64,000 nucleotides of DNA from Amoebidium appalachense. Lineage: Eukaryota > Ichthyosporea. Each line of letters opens with the position of its first letter. Position 1 is the stretch's first letter. This document shows, one piece after another, positions 31,313 through 42,506 of this stretch. The notes below the pieces were generated by a model. It saw nothing but the letters and a program-made list of their open reading frames with translations, did no database searches and was not told where the DNA came from. Position numbers and translations under genes: made by a program. The stretch lies in assembly GCA_963693365.1 (NCBI GenBank), contig CAVNZM010000004.1, positions 868,001 to 932,000 on the forward strand. The letters run 5' to 3'.

Positions 31313-33331
31313 GGGGGGGAAGGCATCGTGCACACACCTTGACGACTTTGCAGTCCTCCCCCTGGACCAGCACGGCCTCGATGTAGTCTGTGTTGATGTC
31401 GTAGCCACCCATCACGGCCACCTTGGGCGGGGGCCTCACCATGTAGCTCTTGCTGGGCTTGGACCGCAGCTGCACCCGGCATGGCTCCTGCACCACCACA
31501 AGCTGGCTCGTGCCCTCGGCCTGCGCCAATTTGCGCAAACGGTCGAGATTTTGCCGCACTGGGTTGGTGTTGGCTGGGGAGTGGGTGCTGCTGGGGGGGG
31601 TGGATGGGAATGCGGGCCGCGGGGCAGGTTGGGAGGCCTCGGAGTGGCTGAAAAAAAGGAAATAGTGTCAGTGATTTATCCAAGATTCGCACTTCAAGTT
31701 GGTTGAAGTGCACCGTAAGAGTCAACCATGCCACCACATTGTCAACTATGCAATATTCGACTGTACATGGTATGTACTACCAGGAATTTGCACTAAACTA
31801 ACACTGCGACCCTCGCGATGCAATAAATTGACAGATTGACATGCAATCAGTTTTTGAGCAGTACGATCCGTGAGAAAACACAAGAAGCCGATGAAATTCA
31901 GTGTTATGATAGCGTAATGTTAGGAAGATAAAACACACACCTTCGTGCCGTTTCAACGCCCGGGGAAAGAGAAGATAGCCGGGAGGGCGGCACCAGTGAA
32001 TGGTTTTCACTGTTTGGAGAAGACACAAACGAACGGTCAACCCTGTCCACCTGCAGCCTGCCTCGGGGGTTGTTCACCTCGGCATAGCGTGCAGGGTATT
32101 CGCTGCGCTGCGGGCCATCCTGGCTGCATGAGTAAGGCTCGCAATCATACCGACCATGGTGGTGGTTATATGTTGCTTCGTTCTTGAACGACGGCGACAG
32201 ATGGGCATTATCAACCCGCCGGCTGTGCTCTACCCACCTGTCGTTATGCATGTACATAGCCAGGTGTTCCTTTGAGGGCTTTCTCTGCAGCTCCTGCTCG
32301 TAGGCGTAGGAGGAACGGGGTGTCTGGCAGCACGGACCTAGGCACCTTTGCTGGTGTGTGCGTCCCTCTACGTCCCTCTCTACCTCCGAGTTGCGGGCCC
32401 GCACCACAGGCTCAGGGGTGTCAGCCCAAAACTGCCCTGCCCGTTGGTTGATCTGCCGGTGTGACCCGGCATCTGCCGAGTAGTGCCGTGCCACTGTGTG
32501 GTCTTGCTCATATCTCTGCTCATACGGCCGGTTATAACCATAGGCAGAGTCTGTGGGCCGTGCCGGTTTCCCATGCAAGTGAGGCTCATCGACATATTGG
32601 GGCTGTGGCCTTCGCAAGGACTCGTATTGGTCTGCACTCATGGGCCGGGGCTGCCTGTTGATGTGGTTATCATTCTGGGCATTGGGCCGGGCACGGGTGT
32701 CAAAATGCTGCCACTCGCTGCCTGTCTGAACGGGGGCAACTCGCTCGGCGGACTCGACAAGGGGCTGCTGGCGGCTGGCATACATCTGTGGCAATGGCCG
32801 GCTAAATCAGTACCAGTCATTCAAAACATCGCAACCTGGTGTATCGATCTAGGCCATAATGGGAGGAAATCAGATCGACACTGCTCAAAAAATTAGTTAA
32901 CTGGCATGAAGTACTAAGCAAACTTGCAGTTTACAAGTCGGGATCCATTGGCAGCCTTAGGGTTCGCTATAGCAACTGAAACACGAGACAAGCAACAGTT
33001 ACTAATCCGGTCCGAATCCGATGTCAAACTTTAGTACCAATTCTGGACCCCATTCTCCCTACTCCCTGTTATCGAAAACTTCACCATGACAAGTGCTTAC
33101 CTGAGCATTCTCGAGCGTGATGTGCCGGTCAGGCACTTGTTCGTGGCTTTCCCTGTAGCTTGTATGCTTGAGCCCTGACAAAGATCGTTGATCGGGCTCC
33201 CATGCCATTGTGTACGCGTGTGCCACCGGCCCAATGGCCGAGGCAAAGTGATTGTTATAGGTGCTAACCTGCGTGCACATGGCTTCTCTCGCAGAAGCAG
33301 GCGGTTCTAGCCTGCTGTTTGTTCCACACAT
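30211..33331 (-). CDS. Velvet/Rel-like putative DNA-binding protein, 706 residues, 4 exons
   Basis: Exons in transcript order: 33101-33331, 31941-32785, 31338-31647, 30211-30945. They total 2121 nt with matching phases. Residues 1-400 are low-complexity, rich in Gln, Arg, Tyr, His and Pro. A folded segment follows at about 408-540. It begins LVVVQEPCRVQLRSKP, continues with MVRPPPKVAVMGGY (428-441), FTELRIMVK (490-498) and LRLKFRLC (508-515), then EVLSSVPIHLYSN. That order (QxP, basic stretch, PPPxVxV, FxxLxI, RLxFxL, S-P-xxxYS) is what the fungal velvet domain shows. P-x-V-x-V-x-GY and the RLxF strand also fit the related Rel-homology fold of NF-kB/NFAT. No IPT/TIG domain or ankyrin repeats follow. 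The tail carries basic clusters (PKRR, RKR, SKRQ) that could be nuclear signals. The start is the first in-frame ATG. DNA binding is inferred; the choice between velvet and Rel is open. Confidence 0.75.
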
Positions 33332-35077
33332 AGAAGTTCGTATGAAGTCACGGACAGAAACAGAAAAGGTGTGACTGTTTTGCAGCGTGAGGCGAAGGCT
33401 ATGTGTGCAAAGTTTGGAGCCGATGAGAACAGCCTACTGGGGCGCGCGGGCACGTATATATCGACATCCTCGTGCGAACATGATGCGATTTAGAACTGAG
33501 TGACATTTAACCAATCAATGGTGTGTAGTGACGTATACGTAACTCAGCGGCGTCAGTCAACGTCCGGCCTCTCTGGAGTCCACGGCCTCAGACTTTTGAA
33601 TAAGATATCTTCCAGTGAGCTCAACTGCATTCAATCACAGCAATTGTATTTTTTAACCCAATAGCATATCTATATAAGCATCAAAATGCTAGCAACATAG
33701 ACGTAATGTCCTTGCTTATGATTGGCAGAAATAATGAACGTAATATCGCCGGTCGACTGCACGTCCCTATTAGATCGTGATGCTGAAGGTAGATCCACGG
33801 TGATGCACACACTGTCGGGCATAGTAAGCCCCAATAGCAGTAAGGGCACAAGACAGACGAAGACATGCATAAAGGAAAAAACTCTAACAACATTTTCTAT
33901 ATCATCACGCTAATACTTAATTCATTAGATAATCGTATGCATATATGTTCTGATAAATGCAAATGCAAGACCATACGCGTGTGCACCCATCAGCCCGCAT
34001 ATGGAATCAGTCCGCGGACTCTGGTCACGCGGTTTGAACGTGCGCAGTGAGCAGTGACAACTCGACACGGTGCGGTCCGGGTTCGGTTTGGGGTGACGTA
34101 ACGGGGTCAAATTCCCTGCCATCGATGCCGCACTACGCATTTACTCAAATTTCTGTGTTAACGTACGCGTTTCACTCAATGATTTCTGTGACTCAATTCA
34201 TATTAGGTCACCTTTATTGAGGTTTTTTTTGTTGTGGCAGCCGAGATATCAACTTATCGTTTTCACTCCTGCCTTTAGTGTTTATTTGTATTTTTATACC
34301 TTTGGGTCGACGTCCGTATTCCAGTGAGCCACTTTAAGTGACTCGAAAATCGTCTTTCGAGATATCTAGGATATCTCTTTTTCCGTGTCCTTCGAACATA
34401 TGAGCACATCAATAAAGTCATTATTAAACAAAAAAAATTCCACGTAACAGATCGACGACGTGTGTGATTAGGCCAGGACGTCCGGAAATCGTCTAGGATG
34501 ACCAGAACGCAACCTCCGGTCCGAAAAATTGAGGGGCATTTTTTGAGCCGGATCCATGGTACGCTGCATTTTTATTTGTTTAGTTGGCCACAAAATTTTG
34601 TTAAAGCAATATGATTGGTTTTAGATCACTTTTACAAATTTTTGATAATCTTTTATAATTTTTGTGTAGCTTCTGCAACTTTTTGTGGTAAGCGCAAAAT
34701 GGGCTAAGCGTTTGTAAAACAGTACTTTGAAAGGAAAAGGGCCGCCGATTTCGAAGCTGGAATCAACATGTAGGAGAGGATGCTAGGAACCCCTTTTCCC
34801 CCCCAAAATAAATGTCTGTTTTCACCATCTTTTGGCTTTTATTCGTCTATAAAAAATCATATTCAATAGGTTATTTAGGGTCGCGGCCGGAACATATCCG
34901 GATGCAACCAGCCGGCGGTCTGGATTTTCCGCCCCCAACCGCAAAAAGTGGCATCTGGACTGCCGCAGGCTGGAAAGCGGCTGTGAAATTAAGGGGTTTA
35001 GGGCCAGAAAATTGCCCCTGAAAGTCCGAAAATTATCCCTAACCTTTTGAGGTTAGGTCATCAATTTTTCAAAATTT

Positions 35078-35142
35078 GGCCCTAACAGAGCCAAATATAT
35101 AAGGAAATACACCCAAAAACGGTTTTTGGCTCTGTTAGGGCC
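35078..35142. repeat. Perfect 18-bp inverted repeat with 29-bp loop
   Basis: The left arm GGCCCTAACAGAGCCAAA at 35078-35095 is exactly complementary to TTTGGCTCTGTTAGGGCC at 35125-35142. A second hairpin, CCTAACC...GGTTAGG, lies just upstream at 35038-35057. It could be a transposon end or a foldback element remnant. Confidence 0.9.
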
Positions 35143-36970
35143 ATCCAGGCTGTTGGAAAGTTACCAAATTGGTACCAGCCAAAAACAAATTTCACACCCT
35201 GGCTGGAATCATTCCAGGCTCACAGCGATTTCAAGCGGCCCATCTGGACCTGGACCTGGCCGTTCACCGTGCATCCAGAGACACATGTGACCATCGCACC
35301 AATTTGGAAGGAGGTACGTGTCGACTGGGCAGGGTGACACTTTAAAGTTATATTGTACGATGGTCAATATGTAAATAATCTATGTTATAGAATAACATAT
35401 TTTAAAGCTTTCTTGTTTCCTTTTAAATGAAGCTAGATGAAACCGTGTGAGTGGGATTAGGTTCATATTCAATATTGCAAGCTCTGAGGCAGCTGTGACG
35501 TCGACGTTGCTGCTTCATATCATGACAACCACGAAATTCAAGTTGATACGATTCTTGGACAGTCAATCAATATGAGCCTATGCACATACATATCTATAAA
35601 TATATATTTAATTTAGAATATTTTTACATGGGCACGGATGCTCATGTCTTTAAACTTTGAGGTTGATATTGCAGGCTTTTTTTTTGCAGCAGACTCTTCC
35701 GCGGCCTGTAATCAGTCTGGGTTTGGCATATGCATGCGAACTGAACGACGTGATCCTGCCGCGCCCCGGGATATATATCCACTCAGTGAAATTTCCATTG
35801 CCCTAATTCGCCGCGCCATATGCATTACTATCGATAATAGAGTAATTATTGCGGAATTTAGAAAAATTATTCATCTTGACTTCTCGAAGGCCCAGTCTGC
35901 TTGGTGGGTCAAAAGAACCTGAGAAGTTGCCAAATGCGGCTGGTATATTATTAGCAGTCGACCCGGGCCGTATCCGTAGGATAGTGTCGGGTTGAAATCA
36001 AAAGGAGGCAGACACGTTTCCATTGGTAGGCTTATGCACCAACCAGGACGGCCTTAATATATTGTAATATATCGGAAGGCAGCGCTGCCAGCGCAAAAAT
36101 GTGACCGGTATTTTTCTTACATTTATATGCAATGAATTCATAATTTATAATAAAAAAAATCAGGTTTAATAGGCTTTGTGGTAGTGTGTTTTGAGAATTG
36201 TTGCGCAACAGTCGAGGTATTCCAAAATATAGTAGTATATAGTGTATTGCCGGCCTGCCGCCCGACCTGCTACAAAAGTCAGCTGGGCGATGCCGCGACG
36301 TCACTCATGCCGCGTTAGAAACAAAAAGAAAAAGTGTGTAAACCCCCGCGTTAGCCGCCATGGGCACGTACAAATTGCAGCAGCTGGGTCCGGAGCGCGT
36401 GGAGGTCGCACAAACGGGTGATCCTGCGCACAACATTAGTAGAATGTTCCAGCAACTTGTGCTGATCATGATCAGGCACACGTGCACCGGGGGCACGTTG
36501 TGCACAGGCCAGTCCACAACTTTTGCATGGCAACATGACGAATCATTGATACTTCATTACTGGTAAACAATAACCTTGTGTATATGCTACATATGTGTGT
36601 GTGAGTGTTACAGTATCATCAAGTTTCAAAGAGCAAAGTTTTATTTCAATTAATCGTACGCCAATACTGTCGCATGATCAGGCCCTCGAGCTTGAGGGCG
36701 CATGCAAAAACCACTCGCGTTGTGTCATAATATCAATCAAATACAGCACGTAAATATTCATTGACTCATACTAAATACATTATGATGTCTCAATATCAAA
36801 ACATGTAGGGCCCGATCATGCCTCCCGGAAACACGGAATTCATCCCCATAGACTGCACTTTGCACGTACTACTTTGAGCCGTGTCAAGTTGATCTCCGGC
36901 GCACGTTCCTGCCGTTCATTCCGGAATCCCCGGAATCCAGATCCTGTTACAAAATAGTGCTAAGAATGTC

Positions 36971-36987
36971 GACGTCATTTTGACGTC
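36971..36987. promoter_or_regulatory. CRE/ATF-like palindrome upstream of the secreted-protein gene
   Basis: GACGTCA and TGACGTC half-sites are separated by TTT, about 540 bp before the ATG at 37522. A further ATGACGTACG lies near 37374. TGACGTCA is the known CREB/ATF bZIP site; use of this one is inference. Confidence 0.35.
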
Positions 36988-37521
36988 TTCAGTTCGGGAG
37001 CTTTGGCAGTGCAGCCCGGGCCAGAGTCTAGACTCTAGAGGAATATGAACGGCAGCTCTGATTGGTGGCTGATGGCGGCTACCGAGTACCGACCCCATAG
37101 ACCGTACGATGCGAACCACGTCCGCTTGCCAAAGTTGCCCGCAACGAGCCGGCCCTACCACCTACTGACTGACTGAGGCGGTGCCTTATTATTTTATATT
37201 ATATATTATTTTCCTTCCTACCTCAGCAGAAATGACAATGCTTATCGGTGTACGCGAAATGACTGCTGCGAATTCGAAGGAAGGCGGCGAAGAAAAAAGA
37301 CCGCGCGGGCTGCGAAGAAGGAAGGAAAAATCGGCCGCCGTCGATAGCTCTGAGATGGCGCGTGACACCGTCATGACGTACGCGTGAGGAGCCGGCCGCC
37401 TTACGAGGCTCACTGTCACTCACGGTGACCGCAACTTGGTTTTCAAGTTTTTTTTTTTTCCGGCTTTTTGTATGCCAGGGACCAACCGATTAGTGCACAC
37501 TCCTGTACAGCCACCAGCACC

Positions 37522-40500
37522 ATGGCGAGGCCCGCTCTTCTGTGTTTGTTGGCCGGTGTGTCTTTCGCCAGTGCCTCGTTCTTTCAAGCGTTCTCTTCAG
37601 ATGTGAAGGTGTGGGGGCATCAGAATCCGTGCTGCAATGCATGCAATGCAAAACTGCTACACACTACGGTCTTGGCAAGTCTCAGGGCCTGCCGTGGGCT
37701 TGGCGGCGTCAAGAGCTTGTGATGGAAATGGAAAGAGGCAGGCGCGACAGCAGTAGGACATCTAGTCCACGTGGCTACACAGTATGTACACATTAATGCA
37801 CAATAGACGTTTACAGTAACATGTACACAATGCGGCCTAGTAGGCTACACGTGTCACAGTGACTACACGTTGGTTCTTAATACATACACACAAAACTGTA
37901 GTCTCCTTTTTTCCAAACAAGATAACAAGGTGTTTAACTTTTTTTTTCTTTCCAGACAGGGGGCAATGTAGACATTCTAGTGTCTGACAGCAAGCCCTTG
38001 CCTCAAGACGGCACCTCCCTACGTTTGTCTATCGGCACCCTCAACGTGACCCACTTCAGCGCAGGGGCGGAGGGAAAGCAGTGCGAGGGGGACCAGCTGG
38101 ATGTAGGGGCAGTGCTGACTGTGCAAAGTGCGTGGTAGACATTGATTGATTTGCATCGAAGACTTAGTTTCCTGTTGGGTGTGGAGGGGTGGAGAGCAGG
38201 ATAGTAGTACTGTGTGTGGTAGGTGTTCTCAGTTTAGTCTGAACAGAATTGACTGAGTGCGCCTGTCTTTATGAGTGCACCCCGCAACGTAGTGAGGGGG
38301 GAGGAACAGGGGCGCGGATTTGTGGGGCAAGGCGGGCCGGCAAACATAAACGGGTTGCTGACTAGTTGCTGGCTTTTCAGCTGGTGTGGCACCGTTCCGT
38401 CCGCGAGTGCGCATACAGAAGTACACAGAGGAGGGCGGCTGGGAGACACTGAAGATGGGTACGTGCTAAAGGTGGCTTCCCGGGTTTGTTTGTGTGTGTG
38501 TGTTCGTGTGTGTGTGCACCCGCGTGCGAGCGTGTGTGTGTGTGTGTCTCACGGTGCGTGTGCGCAGCTTGTACGCGCTCAAATCTGTGTCCTAGTGTGT
38601 CTGTGTGTGTGTGTGGCTTTTCAGCTGGTGTGGCACCGTTCCGTCCTCGAGTGCGCATACAGAAGTACACAGAGGAGGGCGGCTGGGAGACACTGAAGAT
38701 GGGTACGTGCTAAAGGTGGCTTCCCGGGTTTGTTTGTGTGTGTGTGTTCGTGTGTGTGTGCACCCGCGTGCGAGCGTGTGTGTGTGTGTGTCTCACGGTG
38801 CGTGTGCGCAGCTTGTACGCGCTCATATCTGTGTCCTAGTGTGTCTGTGTGTGTGTGTGGCTTTTCAGCTGGTGTGGCACCGTTCCGTCCTCGAGTGCGC
38901 ATACAGAAGTACACAGAGGAGGGCGGCTGGGAGACACTGAAGATGGGTACGTGCTAAAGGTGGCTTCCCGGGTTTGTTTGTGTGTGTGTGTTCGTGTGTG
39001 TGTGCACCCGCGTGCGAGCGTGTGTGTGTGTGTGTCTCACGGTGCGTGTGCGCAGCTTGTACGCGCTCATATCTGTGTTCTAGTGTGTCTGTGTGTGTGT
39101 GTGCGCGCGTGCGCGTGCATGTGCACTTCCGCTGTTGTGCTGCACCAAACCTGGTATCACACCGTCCTTTGTACACATCCGGTTTCTGATTGTGGCTTGC
39201 AACTGTAATACCCACAAGTAGATTCGACCACCTGTTAGTAAGATGTGCACTAACTAGTGGTAACAAATATATAGTTGTAGCGGCTAGAAGCACATTTTTC
39301 TGTGTACCCGAAAAGTTGAATCAAACCTGTCCACGTCTGCAGCAATTATTGATGATCTCGACCAACATTACCTCTCTGCCAGTTCCATCGGCTGGCACAT
39401 TTCGTCTCATTAACACTGACATGTGTTGTGCAGGGCTGCTTGGTGTGACTGTGGATTTGGATTTCACTCTGCAGCAGCTTGCTGGGCCCAAGGCCCCCGA
39501 CGTGATTGAGGGGGGCACAACTACGTCTTTAACCTGAGGTTCAAGGGTATGACTCCTCTGCCTCCCTCCCCCCCCCTCCCCCCCCCCCCCCCCCCCCGGC
39601 CCGCTCGCCCGCCCCACTCACGCATGGTGTACACATATATCAAATAGACACACCGCGACACGCCCCACCAGGGACATGCACACACCCACATCTGGTCACT
39701 CGTACAGCCACAAACCACACGACCATCTAAGTGTTAACAACCCCCCCCCCCCCCCCCCCCCCGGCCGTTGACTTGGGGCCCCCTGAGCATTGATTTCGCT
39801 TATGCTACACACAATGCATGTTCTGCATACTTACTTGTTTGCTTTTGATTAACATTTTCCGCATCAAATCCTCCCTTCCCCCCCCCCCCCCCCCCCCCCC
39901 CCCCTCCTTGGATTGAGTGCTCATTGCAAGCAAACCTTTGTGAAATTCCTGTAACAGAGCTTTAAGGTCTTTGGTGTACATGACATGAACGGCTGTATCT
40001 ATGTCTCTCTCAAATGCTGTGTATGTTTGTGTGTGTGCACGCCTTGTGTGTGTGCTGTATTCTTGTTTTTGGAAAACTACGTGTCCAGCCCGGATATGTG
40101 TGCGCACGGGCATGCCTGTGTGTGTATGTATGTGTGCTGGGGGGAGGGGGGGGAGGGGGTTGCGTATGCCTCTGCACATATCTCTGTGTCTGTGTGCCTG
40201 TGTGCCTGTGCCTGTGTGTGTGCATGCACAAATGGTTGATGGGGTATTGTTGCGAGTGTTTTGTAGGAAAAGGTGTTCTATTCTCGTGTTGAAGGCTAAG
40301 GTCTTGTGTGTGCGCTTCTTTTGTGAACCCGATTTCGCCTATGTGCGTGTATGTGTGCGTGCGTGCGTGCGTGCGTGCGTGCGTGTGTGTTCTTTTTGGG
40401 GGGGAGGGGGGGCCTGGCACCTCAAGCTCGCAATCTGGCATTGGTGGTGTGTGTGCGCACCGCGTGTGTGGAGGGGGGGAGGGGGGGGGGGGGGGGGGAG

Positions 40501-40851
40501 TTACCACTGTACACGGTGGTGTTATGTATGATGTCAACATGTCAATAAAAATGTCACTGATCACTCCACCAGTGATGCCGCCAACCAAGCACAATGATTG
40601 GTTTTGCCTTCATACGACATTTGCCTTTTTAGGCACCTACGCACACATGCATCATCTTTAAACACCTGCCTAATATCATTAGTTCAACACGTGCCTAGTT
40701 CTTTAACACACACATCATGCAGATGCGGAGATAGACACCCCCCTTGGCAAGAAGACTGCCTGTGTCAACCTGGCCACTAGGGAAGTTGTGGCAAAGGCAT
40801 CGGCCTGGAAGTGGTTCTACTTCAACCTTGCTAACGACTTGGTCAGTACCA

Positions 40852-40887
<36 letters not shown>

Positions 40888-41119
40888 CTTACTCTTACGT
40901 GTGGTTTGCACTTAATGATAACTGTTACACACAACACAGTGTACTTCGTATTGTATAACGCATTGATTTATATCCCCCCCCCCCCCCCCCCCCCCCTTTC
41001 CTTCCCGGGTTTTGGTGGAGTATGGGTCCTGCTTTATGTTGCATAATTACTTGTCTGCTTTTGCATGTGTCCTGCATCGTGTTGTTCATGTAGTTGTACT
41101 TCGTACCGTTTTCTGCATT

Positions 41120-41152
<33 letters not shown>

Positions 41153-41965
41153 ATTTAATCCCCCCCCCGATTAATCCCCCCTGCCACCTTCTTGTGTGAC
41201 GACTGGTCGCCCTGTAATTGTGGACTTCTTTCTGCCTACATTCAATGTACTTGGTTCCTTCTTCCTACCTATGTATACTTATTTCCCCCTCCCCCTCCCC
41301 TCCCCCCTCCCCCTTTTATGTGTGGTTTGCACCGAGTCTCTGCATTGTGTTGTCCGTTATGAATGTGTATTTGCACTCTAACGCTTTCCAACCCCCCCCC
41401 CCCCCCCCGTGTTGTCCGTCATGAGCGTTTACTTCGTATTGTGGGTCATTTCAACCTTTTTAACCTACCCCACCCACCTACCCATTTCCTTACTAAACAC
41501 ATACGCCAATGTTTGTGTGCGCACGCACACACACGCGCGCCCCACGCACACATTTGGTGGTAGCATAATACAAGCCACATGGGTGTGAGAAGCACATATA
41601 TGTGGATGGCTGAGTATGACCCCTTGAGTCTGTGCTCGGCTGAGCTATGCAATATATTGTCTGTATGCAGATGCCTTTTACCGTGCGTCAATTTGCATCC
41701 CAGCTTTTTCTCTTCTTTCGTAGTAGTATTATCGAGTCAGTTCTACCCTCATACCTGGCCACCAGTGGCACCTACCTTCACACAACAAGAATAAAGAATA
41801 TGAGCTAGCCCAATATGAGCTAGCCCGATATCAGCTAGCCAATGTATGTTTACTGACGGTTCACTGTTTGCACAGGGCCAGGTGTTCTACATGAATCTGA
41901 TCAGTGGGGACTCGGTGGTGGCTTCAATTAAGGTGTGCCTGCGCGGCCCCGGACAGTGCGAGTAA
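37522..41965 (+). CDS. Secreted or lumenal protein of unknown family, with tandemly triplicated exon and a frame break
   Basis: Exons: 37522-37608, 37956-38127, 38381-38458 (copies at 38625-38702 and 38869-38946), 39434-39546, 40723-40841, 41876-41965. It starts with a signal peptide ([20 protein letters not shown]). A mature region rich in predicted beta strands follows, with [48 protein letters not shown] and [11 protein letters not shown], ending [14 protein letters not shown] is a possible N-glycosylation site. The repeated exon is 78 nt and phase-symmetric, so one to three copies could be spliced in frame (about 219 to 271 residues). The 39434-39546 exon is out of frame by one base: the phase entering it leads to a stop, whereas the phase required by the next exon reads [10 protein letters not shown] just after a G6 run at about 39510. 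That fits one surplus G, real or an assembly error. I recognise no family. Confidence 0.75.
38381..39100. repeat. 244-bp tandem triplication of one exon plus its intron
   Basis: Three near-identical units start at exon positions 38381, 38625 and 38869. The only exon difference is a synonymous CCG/CCT in the first copy. Intron differences are isolated (CTCAAATC versus CTCATATC, GTCCTAG versus GTTCTAG). The third intron diverges after its TG run. Confidence 0.95.
40880..40975 (-). repeat. Dispersed short repeat, inverted copy between poly-C tracts
   Basis: The reverse complement reads TACGAAGTACACTGTGTTG... and ...GTGCAAACCACACGTAAGAG, the family blocks. Poly-C (poly-G on the element strand) lies immediately on both sides (40853-40883 and 40975-40997). 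It is located in an intron of the secreted-protein gene. Confidence 0.65.
41068..41455 (-). repeat. Two or three further inverted fragments of the dispersed short repeat
   Basis: 41068-41122 reverse-complements to ATGCAGAAAACGGTACGAAG and GATGCAGGACACAT, close to the copy at 58681. 41318-41395 and 41409-41455 hold the GTGCAAACCACACATAAAA and AATACGAAGTAAACG blocks. Each is separated by poly-C. All lie in the last intron of the secreted-protein gene. Confidence 0.55.
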
Positions 41966-42473
41966 CAGCCATATATGGCATGTTATATCTCCTATATAAC
42001 CTTATTTGGTTCACATGTATTGGCATTGATTGGCTCTTAAAGTTATGAATCTTGGTTATTTGATCGACTCGGTATCTTAGTACGGGTCAAAACGGTTACC
42101 CGTTTTGTCTCGTTTGTCTCTTGTTCCAACTATTGACGCAGTATTTAGCCGAGCAGTCTATAGTTAGTAGCACACAGTGTGCACATACCAATTTAGTACG
42201 TGAAGGGTGCATGTTGTCACTTGCAGACGCAGTTTGGGGTTGCAACTTAGTGCCCCACGTTCTATGTATGAAAGTATTTTTGGACTATCGATCCCCTATT
42301 TAGCTTATGGCTGGGCATGGGTTGCCTAAGCAGATTGGCCTGGCCCAGTGGGCCGAGGCAGTTGCCACGAAGGACCCTTATAATACATTACTAACCCTAA
42401 TCCCAATTCATGTGCTCCGTGGTCCATAATACATACTATCCCTAATCCCAATTCATGTGCTCCGTGGTTCAAG

Positions 42474-42506
<33 letters not shown>

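Larger units (their letters stand above)
33332..37521. other. Long low-repeat intergenic region
   Basis: Unlike the rest of the window, this 4.2 kb is almost free of CA and G/C homopolymer repeats. It contains an 18-bp inverted repeat (35078-35142) with a nearby CCTAACC/GGTTAGG hairpin, a GACGTCA-ttt-TGACGTC palindrome (36971-36987), and AT-rich stretches. The ends should include the promoters of the minus-strand velvet/Rel-like gene and the plus-strand secreted-protein gene. Short ORFs of 60-94 codons occur, but none has a recognisable domain. Confidence 0.6.

Noticed and set aside
38381-39100. 244-bp periodicity considered as satellite DNA
   Set aside because: Each unit carries an intact exon with splice sites that belongs to the surrounding gene, so it is an exon duplication.
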